Assembly (NCBI RefSeq): GCF_003149105.1
Contig: NZ_QGDS01000001.1
Span: 139,334 to 203,333, forward strand
Length of the DNA: 64,000 bases
Reading direction: 5' to 3'
Source of the DNA: Faecalicatena contorta
GTDB taxonomy: Bacteria > Bacillota > Clostridia > Lachnospirales > Lachnospiraceae
Positions 1 through 8,592 of the stretch are shown piece by piece. How positions within the stretch are numbered: position 1 is the first letter of the stretch; each line of letters begins with the position of its first letter. The position numbers were made by a program, and so were the translations under genes. The notes below the pieces were generated by a model, which worked only from the letters and a program-made list of their open reading frames with translations, had not been told where the DNA came from and did not search any database.

Positions 1-56
1 AACTGTTCATGGTTCTGAACAGATACCTTTAAGTAATATAAGAATGGAGGGGAAAG

Positions 57-1004
57 ATGGAAGAAAAGCAGGGTTTTTTTAAACGGCTGGTTTCAGGTCT
101 GGCTAAAACAAGAGATCATATTGTCTCCAGTATGGATAGTGTGTTTTCTGGTTTTTCGAAAATAGATGAAGAATTTTATGAGGAGCTGGAAGAGACATTA
201 ATTATGGGTGATTTAGGTGTGCATACCACCACAGAGATTATTGAGAATCTGAAAGCAAAGGTGAAGGAACAGCATATCAAGGAACCTATAGAATGCCGGC
301 AGCTTGTGATTGACAGCATCAAGGAGCAAATGGATGTGGGAGAAGCTGCCTACGAATTTGAAAACAGGACGTCTGTAGTTTTTGTGATTGGAGTTAATGG
401 TGTAGGAAAAACAACTACCATTGGGAAATTGGCTGGTAAATTCCGTGAACAGCATAAAAAAGTTATTCTGGCTGCGGCCGATACATTCCGTGCAGCAGCA
501 GGAGAACAGTTGAAAGAATGGGCGAACCGTGCAGGTGTAGAAATGATAGGAGGCCAGGACGGGGCCGATCCTGCATCTGTGGTATATGATGCGGTAGTAG
601 CAGCGAAGGCGCGGAAGACGGATATTTTGCTGTGTGATACGGCAGGACGCCTGCATAACAAGAAGAACTTAATGGAAGAGCTGCGTAAAATCAGCCGTGT
701 CATTGAACGGGAATACCCGGAGGCATATAAAGAAACTTTGGTAGTATTAGACGCAACTACCGGACAGAATGCACTGGCTCAGGCAAAGGAATTCAATGAG
801 GTGGCAGATATCACAGGAGTGATTCTGACAAAGATGGACGGTACTGCAAAGGGCGGAATTGCAGTGGCAATACAGGCAGAGCTGGGAATACCGGTGAAAT
901 ATATTGGTGTCGGTGAAGCGATTGAAGATTTACAGAAATTTGATGCAGATGAATTTGTAAACGCTCTGTTTTACAGCAATAGTGCGGAAGAAGAGCAGGA
1001 ATAA
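57..1004 (+). CDS. ftsY: Signal recognition particle receptor FtsY
   Basis: FtsY is the membrane-associated SRP receptor GTPase that docks ribosome-SRP complexes at the translocon. The 315-residue protein has an N-terminal helical domain (about 1-100), a P-loop GVNGVGKTT at 112-120, the DTAGR motif at 194-198 and TKMDG at 258-262, the full NG-domain set of SRP GTPases. It lacks the long acidic A domain of enterobacterial FtsY, as is usual in Firmicutes. The start is set by GGAGGGG about 6 bases upstream. The 56 bases before it are too short to identify the preceding gene, although smc often occupies that place in this group. Confidence 0.97.
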   Translation: MEEKQGFFKRLVSGLAKTRDHIVSSMDSVFSGFSKIDEEFYEELEETLIMGDLGVHTTTEIIENLKAKVKEQHIKEPIECRQLVIDSIKEQMDVGEAAYEFENRTSVVFVIGVNGVGKTTTIGKLAGKFREQHKKVILAAADTFRAAAGEQLKEWANRAGVEMIGGQDGADPASVVYDAVVAAKARKTDILLCDTAGRLHNKKNLMEELRKISRVIEREYPEAYKETLVVLDATTGQNALAQAKEFNEVADITGVILTKMDGTAKGGIAVAIQAELGIPVKYIGVGEAIEDLQKFDADEFVNALFYSNSAEEEQE

Positions 1005-1030
1005 AAAGGAACAGGCCTATGCATAAGCAG

Positions 1031-1209
1031 AGAAACATCCATGTCACTAAGGAAACAACCATGCTGCTAAGTTCGAAAGAACCTCACTAAGCCAGCAGGT
1101 TGTGCTTTACTACTAAGTTCGAAAAAACCTTACTAAGTAGTATAAGCAAGTCGACAGGATGTACTTTGCATCTAAGGCTTGAAACTACCAAGCCTAAGAT
1201 GCATAAGCA
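1031..1209. repeat. Cluster of chromosomal REP-like repeats
   Basis: The ftsY-ilvA spacer is filled with short related units. Two direct 25-base copies starting CTAAGTTCGAAA and ending CACTAAG/TACTAAG lie at 1067-1091 and 1113-1137 and differ at only two positions. A hairpin at 1169-1202 (arm CATCTAAGGCTTG) follows. The word ATAAGCA recurs at about 1023, 1142 and 1203. A related hairpin plus ATAAGCA is found at 22,598-22,639, and the 20-base lead GAAACATCC(A/G)TGT(C/G)ACTAAG is shared by both loci. The family belongs to the host chromosome, not to the conjugative element. Confidence 0.75.
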
Positions 1210-1220
1210 GGAGGGATAAT

Positions 1221-2435
1221 ATGTTGACATTAGAAAAATTTGAGGAAGCAAGTGAAATCGTAAAACGTGTGACGAATCCGACAAAGCTGATATACAGTGA
1301 TTATCTAAGCGATATGTGCCAGGGAAAGGTGTATTTGAAGCCGGAGAATATGCAGCACACCGGGGCTTACAAACTGAGAGGGGCTTATTATAAAATCAGC
1401 ACATTGTCTGAAGAAGAAAGAGCAAAGGGCTTGATTACTGCTTCTGCCGGAAATCACGCCCAGGGTGTGGCATATGCCGCTCAGAAGTTTGGCTGTAAAG
1501 CGATTATCGTTATGCCTACAATAACACCGCTGATTAAAGTGAACCGTACAAAAGGATATGGGGCCGAAGTAATTCTTCATGGAGATGTTTATGATGATGC
1601 CTGTGCACATGCCCGTGAGCTTGCAGAGGAACTAGGATATACCTTCGTTCATCCTTTTGACGATCTGGATGTAGCCACCGGACAGGGTACCATTGCTATG
1701 GAAATTGTACAGGAGCTTCCTACTGTAGATTATATCCTTGTACCCATTGGCGGGGGCGGCCTTATCTCAGGTGTTGCTACCCTGGCAAAGATGCTGAATC
1801 CCAAAATCAAAGTAATCGGTGTGGAGCCTGCGGAGGCAGCCAGTATGACTGCGGCTGTGCAGGCGAATGAAGTAGTAGAATTGAAAAGCGCAAATACCAT
1901 AGCGGACGGCACCGCGGTTAAGTGTGTAGGTGTACAAAATCTGCCTTATGTTCAGGAATATGTGGACGATATACTTCTGGTGGAAGATGATGAGCTGATA
2001 GGTGTGTTTCTGGATATGGTTGAGAACCATAAGATGATTGTAGAAAATTCCGGACTTCTTTCTGTTGCTGCTTTGAAGCAGCTTGAATGTAAGGGAAAGA
2101 AGGTTGTATGTGTTTTGAGCGGCGGCAATATGGATGTTATTACCATGTCTTCTGTAGTACAGCATGGATTAATCCAAAGAGACCGTATTTTCTCAGTATC
2201 CGTCCTGCTTCCGGACAAACCAGGTGAGTTGGTAAGTGTGGCTTCCACAATTGCGGATGCACAAGGAAATGTTATCAAACTGGAGCATAACCAGTTTGTA
2301 AGCACAAATAGAAATACAGCGGTAGAACTGCGCATCACAATGGAGGCCTTCGGGACAGAACATAAGCACAGAATTATGGATGCACTGGAGAAGAAAGGTT
2401 TCCGTCCAAAATTAATCAGTGCAAAGTTATATTAA
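1221..2435 (+). CDS. ilvA: Threonine ammonia-lyase (threonine dehydratase) with ACT domain
   Basis: This PLP enzyme deaminates threonine to 2-oxobutanoate, the first step to isoleucine or of threonine catabolism. From the ATG at 1221 (AGGAGGG seven to eight bases upstream; an earlier ATG at 1179 has no site) the protein has 404 residues. The PLP lysine is K51 in TGAYKLRGAYYK, the glycine-rich phosphate loop is near 176-183, and an ACT domain occupies about 321-404. The single ACT domain and length fit the clostridial IlvA/TdcB form rather than the two-domain E. coli IlvA. The biosynthetic or catabolic role cannot be settled from sequence. Confidence 0.93.
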   Translation: MLTLEKFEEASEIVKRVTNPTKLIYSDYLSDMCQGKVYLKPENMQHTGAYKLRGAYYKISTLSEEERAKGLITASAGNHAQGVAYAAQKFGCKAIIVMPTITPLIKVNRTKGYGAEVILHGDVYDDACAHARELAEELGYTFVHPFDDLDVATGQGTIAMEIVQELPTVDYILVPIGGGGLISGVATLAKMLNPKIKVIGVEPAEAASMTAAVQANEVVELKSANTIADGTAVKCVGVQNLPYVQEYVDDILLVEDDELIGVFLDMVENHKMIVENSGLLSVAALKQLECKGKKVVCVLSGGNMDVITMSSVVQHGLIQRDRIFSVSVLLPDKPGELVSVASTIADAQGNVIKLEHNQFVSTNRNTAVELRITMEAFGTEHKHRIMDALEKKGFRPKLISAKLY

Positions 2436-2462
2436 ATGGAATGAATCAAGACAGGATAATAA

Positions 2463-2500
2463 AAACAACCGCGCCTTTTACCGGAGCGGTTGTTTTATTG
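2463..2500. terminator. Bidirectional intrinsic terminator between ilvA and prs
   Basis: The sequence has arms AACAACCGC and GCGGTTGTT with an additional GC-rich inner part, and T/A runs on both sides. It sits between two convergent genes and can end transcription from both. Confidence 0.88.
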
Positions 2501-2517
2501 ATAGGCCAGGTTTTGTG

Positions 2518-3696
2518 CTACACTTTCCCCAGTCTTTTTTCCAGAAGAGAGTGTATTTTGTCTGTAGGATTGAGTACTGCTCCGATGGTAGTATCATGGT
2601 TCAGTGAATCAATGATAAGTGCCAGGAACTTACTCATATCAGCTTTTACAAAATAAGGCTTCTCATCCACAATGGGGGGGAGGTAGGTCAAGTTGGTTGT
2701 GACAACACGGTCTATATAACCTTTTTCGTAATATTCATCAAATTTATCAAAGCCTTCAGTGAACAGCCCAAAGGTGGTGCATACAAAAACGCGTGCTACA
2801 TTGAAATCTTTAAGCTGTTTGGCTACGTCAAGCATACTTTCACCTGAGGAAATCATGTCGTCTATGATGATTACATCCTTGCCCTCCACATCATCTCCCA
2901 AAAATTCATGGGCTACGATAGGATTCTTACCGTTTATTACAGTAGAATAGTCCCGGCGCTTATAGAACATTCCCATATCTACACCGAGGACGTTTGAAAA
3001 GTAAACAGCACGGTGCATAGCTCCTTCGTCCGGGCTGATAATCATCAGATGCTCTTTATCTGCTTTTAAATCCGGAACGGCATGGAATAGTGCCTTCATA
3101 AACTGATAAGGCGGATTGAAGCTGTCGAATCCGCTTAAAGGAATGGCATTCTGGACTCTTGGATCGTGGGCATCAAAGGTGATGATATTGGAAACACCCA
3201 TAGCATTCAGCTCCTCCAGTGCAATGGCACAGTCAAGAGATTCTCTTTTGGTGCGTTTATGCTGACGGCTCTCATATAGAAACGGCATAATGACATTGAT
3301 ACGGCGCGCTTTGCCTGTAGCAGCAGAAATGATTCGCTTAAGATCTTGGAAATGATCATCCGGAGACATGTGGTTGACACGTCCGTTGAGTGTGTAGGTA
3401 AGACTATAATTACACACGTCTGTCATAATGAATAAATCAGTTCCGCGTATGGTTTCTTTCAGGATTCCCTTGCCCTCGCCGGAGCCAAAACGGGGACAGC
3501 TGCAATTAACCAGATAATTGCTGGATTCATAGTTGACGTAGAGCGGGGAAGAAGAGTTCACTTCACATATTGTATTTTCACGGAAAGATACAATATAGTC
3601 ATTGACTTTTTCGCCGAGTTCCTTACAGCTTTCCATAGCTACAATCTTCAATGGAGCCACCGGAAGAGTTCTTTCTAATAGTTTAATGTTTGACAT
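2518..3696 (-). CDS. prs: Ribose-phosphate pyrophosphokinase (PRPP synthetase), long form
   Basis: The enzyme makes PRPP from ribose 5-phosphate and ATP for nucleotide, histidine and tryptophan synthesis. The PRPP-binding loop VIIIDDMISSGES lies near residue 275, and the two-domain type I phosphoribosyltransferase fold is recognisable. At 392 residues it is about 70 longer than the usual 315-residue enzyme. This divergent long form is familiar from Lachnospiraceae annotations. The minus-strand ATG is preceded by AGGAGAAAATC. It is monocistronic, convergent with ilvA and shares a terminator with it. Whether it is the only Prs of the cell cannot be seen here. Confidence 0.9.
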   Translation of the reverse strand: MSNIKLLERTLPVAPLKIVAMESCKELGEKVNDYIVSFRENTICEVNSSSPLYVNYESSNYLVNCSCPRFGSGEGKGILKETIRGTDLFIMTDVCNYSLTYTLNGRVNHMSPDDHFQDLKRIISAATGKARRINVIMPFLYESRQHKRTKRESLDCAIALEELNAMGVSNIITFDAHDPRVQNAIPLSGFDSFNPPYQFMKALFHAVPDLKADKEHLMIISPDEGAMHRAVYFSNVLGVDMGMFYKRRDYSTVINGKNPIVAHEFLGDDVEGKDVIIIDDMISSGESMLDVAKQLKDFNVARVFVCTTFGLFTEGFDKFDEYYEKGYIDRVVTTNLTYLPPIVDEKPYFVKADMSKFLALIIDSLNHDTTIGAVLNPTDKIHSLLEKRLGKV

Positions 3697-4107
3697 GATT
3701 TTCTCCTATGTTTAACTTTGGATGGCTGGAAACTTCCAGACTTTCTACATATATGGTTATATCATTTTTTTATAGTAAATTCAAGCATTGCTTGCCAAAC
3801 ATCTGATGTAAAGTGTAATCGGACTTATGGCTGAACTATACCGAATGTTCGTTACGGTTCAGCAAGATTTTCTTATTAGGCTAGGAATGTTTCATCAGGT
3901 ATGGTATAATGCAAACGGACTTGGGAGATATTTTTATGTAGTAAGAAGTTATATCCTATTACATAAAAACCCGCCGGGGGATGCGCACTGGGGTGTAAGC
4001 GGCAGATGTCGCTATGCGGCCAACCCAGGTGCAAGAGTTTGCGAAGCAAACTCTTTGTTCTGAGAATATAGGGTGTTATATAATAGATTTTGAGGAGATA
4101 ATAAAGA
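3697..4107 (+). promoter_or_regulatory. Long leader upstream of the DUF512 gene, with extended -10 promoter
   Basis: This 411-base gap has no credible gene. A TGGTATAAT extended -10 box lies at 3902-3910, so the transcript would carry a leader of roughly 190 bases. The leader contains a GC-rich part (about 3968-4030) that can fold, then a perfect 10-bp hairpin AAGAGTTTGC/GCAAACTCTT at 4033-4055 with a GAA loop. There is no clean U-tract, so it is not a standard terminator. I could not match it to a known riboswitch class. A small dyad CTGGAA-AC-TTCCAG at about 3726-3739 lies upstream of prs. Confidence 0.45.
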
Positions 4108-5415
4108 ATGGCGCATGGACATATCGTAAGTCTTGTACAGCCTGGAAGTATTGGAGAAGAGATGGGAATTGAGCCCGGAGACAGACTTCTTGAGATTAAC
4201 GGGAACGAGATTGCAGATGTATTTGATTATCATTATTATGTAGATGATGATAATATTGTATTATTAATAGAGAAGCCGGACGGAGAACAGTGGGAACTGG
4301 AAATTGAAAAAGATGAGGAAGAAGGCTTGGGTCTGGAATTTGGACAGAGCCTGATGGATGAGTACCGTTCCTGCCGGAATAAGTGTATGTTTTGTTTTAT
4401 TGACCAAATGCCTGGTGGAATGAGGGATACCTTGTATTTTAAGGATGATGATTCCAGGCTTTCATTTTTACAGGGAAATTACATCACCCTGACAAATATG
4501 AGTGATCATGACGCTGAGCGTATTGTAAAATACCATTTGGAGCCAATCAACATTTCTTTCCATACAACAAACCCGGAACTACGGTGTAAAATGCTTCACA
4601 ACCGTTTTGCGGGAGATGCCCTGAAAAGAGTCGACATCTTGTACCGGGGTGGAATTGAAATGAATGGTCAGATTGTGCTCTGTAAAGGAGTAAATGATAA
4701 AGAAGAGCTGGAGAGGAGTATCAGGGACCTGACGGCATACCTGCCGTTTTTAAAAAGTGTATCTGTGGTGCCTGTGGGACTGACGAAGTTTCGTGAAGGT
4801 CTTTATCCCCTTGAGCCTTTTACAAAGGAAGATGCAAAAGAAATGCTTGCAATGATTCACAGCTGGCAGGACAAGATATATGAAGAATACGGTATACACT
4901 TTATACATGCAGGTGATGAGTGGTATATTCTGGCAGAAGAGGAGTTCCCGGGGGAAGAACGGTATGACGGTTATCTCCAGCTGGAAAACGGTGTGGGAAT
5001 GCTCCGGCTTCTTATAGAGGAATTCAGGGAAGGCCTGGCGGGTATAAAAGGGGACGGGCGCACAAGAGAAGTTTCTCTTGCTACGGGAAAACTGGCATAT
5101 CCCTATGTGGAACAGATGCTGGGTAAATTAAAAGAGAAGTTTCCGAATGTTCAGGTTCACCTTTATGCAGTCAGAAATGATTTTTTTGGAGAGCATATTA
5201 CGGTGTCAGGACTGATTACAGGACAGGACCTGACGGCCCAGTTAAAGGGGCAGGAGCTTGGAGAAGCATTGCTGATTCCCTGCAATATGCTCAGAGCGGA
5301 TGAGGATGTGTTTTTGGACGATTTTACGGTGAAACAGGTAGAGAATACTTTACAAGTCCAGGTGGATATTGTAAAATCAAGCGGTCAGGATTTGATAGAT
5401 GCAATTTTAGGCTGA
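4108..5415 (+). CDS. DUF512 family radical SAM protein with N-terminal PDZ-like domain
   Basis: The 435-residue protein begins with a PDZ-like segment (about 3-60, containing GIEPGDRLLEINGNEI) and then has the cysteine cluster CRNKCMFCF (C89, C93, C96) expected to bind a [4Fe-4S] cluster and S-adenosylmethionine. The C-terminal half is DUF512. Proteins of this family are found next to der in many Firmicutes, as here with a 25-base gap. Their substrate is not known to me. The start follows GAGGAGATAATAAAG. The gene has its own promoter and long leader, which is unusual for a housekeeping hypothetical. Confidence 0.9.
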   Translation: MAHGHIVSLVQPGSIGEEMGIEPGDRLLEINGNEIADVFDYHYYVDDDNIVLLIEKPDGEQWELEIEKDEEEGLGLEFGQSLMDEYRSCRNKCMFCFIDQMPGGMRDTLYFKDDDSRLSFLQGNYITLTNMSDHDAERIVKYHLEPINISFHTTNPELRCKMLHNRFAGDALKRVDILYRGGIEMNGQIVLCKGVNDKEELERSIRDLTAYLPFLKSVSVVPVGLTKFREGLYPLEPFTKEDAKEMLAMIHSWQDKIYEEYGIHFIHAGDEWYILAEEEFPGEERYDGYLQLENGVGMLRLLIEEFREGLAGIKGDGRTREVSLATGKLAYPYVEQMLGKLKEKFPNVQVHLYAVRNDFFGEHITVSGLITGQDLTAQLKGQELGEALLIPCNMLRADEDVFLDDFTVKQVENTLQVQVDIVKSSGQDLIDAILG

Positions 5416-5440
5416 AAAAATAGAAAGGTAACAGACAAAT

Positions 5441-6769
5441 ATGAGTAAACCAGTAGTAGCGATTGTAGGAAGGCCGAATGTAGGAAAGTCCACATTATTC
5501 AATGCACTGGCAGGCGAGATGATTTCAATCGTAAAGGATACTCCGGGCGTTACAAGAGACCGGATTTATGCCGATGTAAGTTGGCTCGACAAAGACTTTA
5601 CATTGGTTGATACAGGCGGTATTGAGCCGGACAGCAAGGACGTCATTCTTTCTCAGATGAGGGATCAGGCGCAGATTGCCATTGATACGGCGGATGTAAT
5701 CATCTTCCTTACAGATGTGAGGCAAGGGCTTGTGGATTCCGACTCCAAGGTGGCAGATATGCTGCGCAGGTCAGGGAAACCGGTTGTTCTTGTGGTAAAT
5801 AAAGTGGATAGTTTTAATAAGTTTATGCCGGATGTATATGAATTTTATAATCTTGGAATTGGTGATCCGGTTCCGGTTTCGGCATCCTCCAGACTTGGAA
5901 TTGGAGATATGCTGGATGCAGTAACAGAACATTTCCCGGCAGGCTCCGGTGAAGAGGAAGAGGATGACAAGCCTCGGATTGCGATTGTGGGAAAACCAAA
6001 CGTAGGAAAGTCTTCTATCGTTAACAAACTTTTGGGAGAGAACCGTGTCATTGTATCGGATGTGGCAGGGACTACCCGGGATGCAATTGATACAGAGATT
6101 ATTCATAATGGAAAAGAATATATTTTCATTGATACGGCAGGGCTGCGCAGAAAAAGTAAGATTAAGGAAGAACTGGAGCGTTACAGTATTATCAGAACTG
6201 TAGCGGCAGTAGAGCGTGCAGATGTTGTTCTGATGGTCATTGATGCAGAAGAAGGCGTGACGGAGCAGGATGCGAAAATTGCCGGAATTGCACATGAGCG
6301 GGGCAAGGGTATTATAATTGTAGTAAATAAGTGGGATGCCATTGAGAAAAATGATAAGACTATGAAGGAATATGAGAATAAAATCCGTCAGATTTTGTCC
6401 TACCTTCAATATGCAGAGATTATGTTTGTATCAGCAGTTACAGGACAGAGACTGCATAAGCTTTATGATATGATTGATATAGTAATTGAGAATCAGACAC
6501 TGCGTGTGGCAACCGGTGTGCTTAATGAAATTATGACGGAAGCAGTGGCTATGCAGCAGCCTCCGTCCGATAAAGGAAAACGGCTGAAGCTGTATTATAT
6601 CACACAAGTGTCCGTAAAGCCGCCTACCTTTGTTATTTTTGTAAATGATAAAGAGCTGATGCATTTTTCTTATACAAGGTATTTGGAAAATAAGATCCGT
6701 GGGGCATTTGGGTTCCGGGGAACATCGCTGAAGTTTTTTATCCGGGAAAGAAAGGAAAAGGAGCAATAA
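5441..6769 (+). CDS. der: Ribosome-assembly GTPase Der (EngA)
   Basis: Der is the essential double-GTPase needed for 50S subunit maturation. Two tandem G domains are visible: the first P-loop GRPNVGKST at about 10-18 and the second GKPNVGKSS at about 182-190, each followed by DTGG/DTAG and NK(V/W)D motifs. A KH-like domain occupies the last 90 residues. The length of 442 is normal. AGAAAGGTAACAG supplies the ribosome binding site. It precedes plsY by two bases and gpsA, the common der-plsY-gpsA cluster, so the three are probably co-transcribed. Confidence 0.97.
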   Translation: MSKPVVAIVGRPNVGKSTLFNALAGEMISIVKDTPGVTRDRIYADVSWLDKDFTLVDTGGIEPDSKDVILSQMRDQAQIAIDTADVIIFLTDVRQGLVDSDSKVADMLRRSGKPVVLVVNKVDSFNKFMPDVYEFYNLGIGDPVPVSASSRLGIGDMLDAVTEHFPAGSGEEEEDDKPRIAIVGKPNVGKSSIVNKLLGENRVIVSDVAGTTRDAIDTEIIHNGKEYIFIDTAGLRRKSKIKEELERYSIIRTVAAVERADVVLMVIDAEEGVTEQDAKIAGIAHERGKGIIIVVNKWDAIEKNDKTMKEYENKIRQILSYLQYAEIMFVSAVTGQRLHKLYDMIDIVIENQTLRVATGVLNEIMTEAVAMQQPPSDKGKRLKLYYITQVSVKPPTFVIFVNDKELMHFSYTRYLENKIRGAFGFRGTSLKFFIRERKEKEQ

Positions 6770-6771
6770 CT

Positions 6772-7416
6772 ATGGAGCGTATAATCTGTCTTCTGATAGG
6801 GTATGCATTTGGTCTGCTGCAGACCGGATATGTTGTGGGAAAGATAAATCATATTGATATTAGAAAAGAAGGGAGCGGAAACGCCGGGTCTACGAATGCA
6901 GTGCGTGTGATGGGGTGGAAAGCCGGAGGGCTGACCTTCGCAGGCGATGTGCTGAAATGTTTGGCAGCAATTTTCATTGCGCGGTATTTGTACAGGGACA
7001 GTGATTTTCTACCTTTATTGTCCATGTATGCAGGCATGGGCGCCACTCTGGGACACAATTTCCCGTTTTACCTTCGGTTTAAAGGCGGGAAGGGAATTGC
7101 CGTGTTGGCGGGACTTGTACTGTCTGCCGGATTGGTGATGGTACCGATTCCTCTGGCAGCATTTTTAATATCAGTGGCTTTCACAAGATATGTATCATTA
7201 GGCTCTTTACTTGCATCTTCTTTATTTTTTCTGGAGATACTTATATTCGGTGAGCTGGGAGGATTCCATATAGCTGCGGCTTACCGGTATGAACTTTACA
7301 TACTAGTCCTGTTACTTACCATTCTGGCATGGTACAGGCATAAAGAAAATATCAAACGCCTTCTTGCAGGGACAGAAAATACATTTGGTTCAGGCAGGAA
7401 AAAGGCGGCGGAGTAA
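6772..7416 (+). CDS. plsY: Glycerol-3-phosphate acyltransferase PlsY
   Basis: PlsY is an integral membrane enzyme that transfers an acyl group from acyl-phosphate to glycerol 3-phosphate, starting phospholipid synthesis. The 214-residue protein has about five membrane segments and the family motifs GSGNAGSTN (near residue 36) and GHNFPFYLRFKGGKG (near 94). The C-terminal tail after the last helix is basic. The ATG lies two bases after the der stop, indicating translational coupling. Its downstream neighbour gpsA makes the substrate glycerol 3-phosphate. Confidence 0.96.
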   Translation: MERIICLLIGYAFGLLQTGYVVGKINHIDIRKEGSGNAGSTNAVRVMGWKAGGLTFAGDVLKCLAAIFIARYLYRDSDFLPLLSMYAGMGATLGHNFPFYLRFKGGKGIAVLAGLVLSAGLVMVPIPLAAFLISVAFTRYVSLGSLLASSLFFLEILIFGELGGFHIAAAYRYELYILVLLLTILAWYRHKENIKRLLAGTENTFGSGRKKAAE

Positions 7417-7448
7417 TCATTGAGTAATAAAGGTGAAGGAGGACGATT

Positions 7449-8474
7449 ATGGCGAATGTAGGTGTGCTGGGAGCTGGGAGCTGGGGAACCGCGCTTTCTG
7501 TTTTGCTTCATGAAAATGGACATCAGGTTACAGTATGGTCTATTAATAAGGAAGAAGTGAAGATGCTCTCTGAAAAAAGAGAACATGAGTCAAAGCTGCC
7601 GGGAGTAAAACTGCCGCCGGAGCTGGTTTTTACAAATGAAATGGAAGAGGCAATTACCGGAAAGGATTTTCTGGTGCTGGCCGTGCCGTCCCCTTTCACA
7701 AGGGAAACTGCAAAGAAGATGTGTCCTTATGTAAAAGAAGGTCAGATTATTGTAGATGTGGCAAAAGGGATTGAGGAAGCAACTCTGATGACTCTTTCCC
7801 AGCAAATAGAGCAGGAGATTCCCCAGGCAGATGTGGCCGTTTTGTCGGGACCAAGCCATGCAGAGGAAGTAGGAAAGAAGCTTCCGACCACTTGTGTTAT
7901 TGGAGCGAAGACAAAAAAGACCGCTGAATATCTGCAGTCTATGTTTATCAGCCGTGTATTCCGTGTATATACAAGCCCGGATATTCTGGGAATAGAGCTG
8001 GGCGGTTCTTTGAAAAATGTGATTGCACTGGCCGCCGGAATTGCCGATGGACTGGGTTATGGTGATAATACAAAAGCTGCCCTGATAACCAGAGGAATTG
8101 CGGAAATTGCAAGACTTGGAGTTAAGATGGGCGGGAATATTGAGACATTTACCGGGCTGACCGGAATCGGAGATTTGATTGTTACCTGTGCCAGCGTACA
8201 CAGCAGGAACAGGAAGGCAGGATACCTCATGGGACAGGGCAGAACCATGGAGGAAGCCATGGAAGAGGTTAAGATGGTTGTGGAAGGTGTTTATTCTGCA
8301 AAAGCTGCTGCTAAGCTCGCTGAAAAATATAATGTTTCCATGCCGATTGTGGCTCAGGTCAATGAGGTTCTGTTTGAAGGAAAGAATCCGGCGGAGGCGG
8401 TAGATGAGCTTATGCTTCGTGAATTGAAGAGTGAGCATTCCGCACAGCCATGGGACGAGCCGAAAGCAACTTAG
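7449..8474 (+). CDS. gpsA: Glycerol-3-phosphate dehydrogenase [NAD(P)+]
   Basis: GpsA reduces dihydroxyacetone phosphate to sn-glycerol 3-phosphate for PlsY. The Rossmann motif GAGSWGTAL starts at residue 7, LSGPSHAEEV is in the middle, and the catalytic lysine is in GGSLKNVIALAAGI near residue 188; TGIGDLIVTC follows. The 341-residue length is typical. The start is preceded by AAGGAGGACGATT. It is the last gene of the der-plsY-gpsA cluster. A large opposite-strand open frame over it is only a shadow. Confidence 0.97.
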   Translation: MANVGVLGAGSWGTALSVLLHENGHQVTVWSINKEEVKMLSEKREHESKLPGVKLPPELVFTNEMEEAITGKDFLVLAVPSPFTRETAKKMCPYVKEGQIIVDVAKGIEEATLMTLSQQIEQEIPQADVAVLSGPSHAEEVGKKLPTTCVIGAKTKKTAEYLQSMFISRVFRVYTSPDILGIELGGSLKNVIALAAGIADGLGYGDNTKAALITRGIAEIARLGVKMGGNIETFTGLTGIGDLIVTCASVHSRNRKAGYLMGQGRTMEEAMEEVKMVVEGVYSAKAAAKLAEKYNVSMPIVAQVNEVLFEGKNPAEAVDELMLRELKSEHSAQPWDEPKAT

Positions 8475-8535
8475 TAAATCCGAGCGTTCGCGAAGGATGA
8501 ACTTAGTGCGAGGCCGTTCCTTATAAAACAAATTT

Positions 8536-8564
8536 GCATAAACCCCCTTTTCTGTGCATACATT
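8536..8564 (+). promoter_or_regulatory. Sigma-E-type sporulation promoter of spoIVA
   Basis: A GCATAAA box at 8536-8542 and CATACATT at 8557-8564 are separated by 14 bases. This fits the mother-cell sigma-E consensus (-35 GNATA-type, -10 CATACANT, spacing 13-15). It lies just upstream of spoIVA, which is a classical sigma-E gene in Bacillus. Confidence 0.75.
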
Positions 8565-8592
8565 GATATCAGCAGAACAAGGGGGTATTTCT

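Noticed and set aside
1..56. 3' end of an upstream gene such as smc
   Set aside because: Two frames are possible and neither is recognisable, so no feature is claimed.
7590..8531. 313-residue minus-strand open frame over gpsA
   Set aside because: Pure antisense shadow of gpsA: no family pattern, low-complexity composition and no ribosome binding site.
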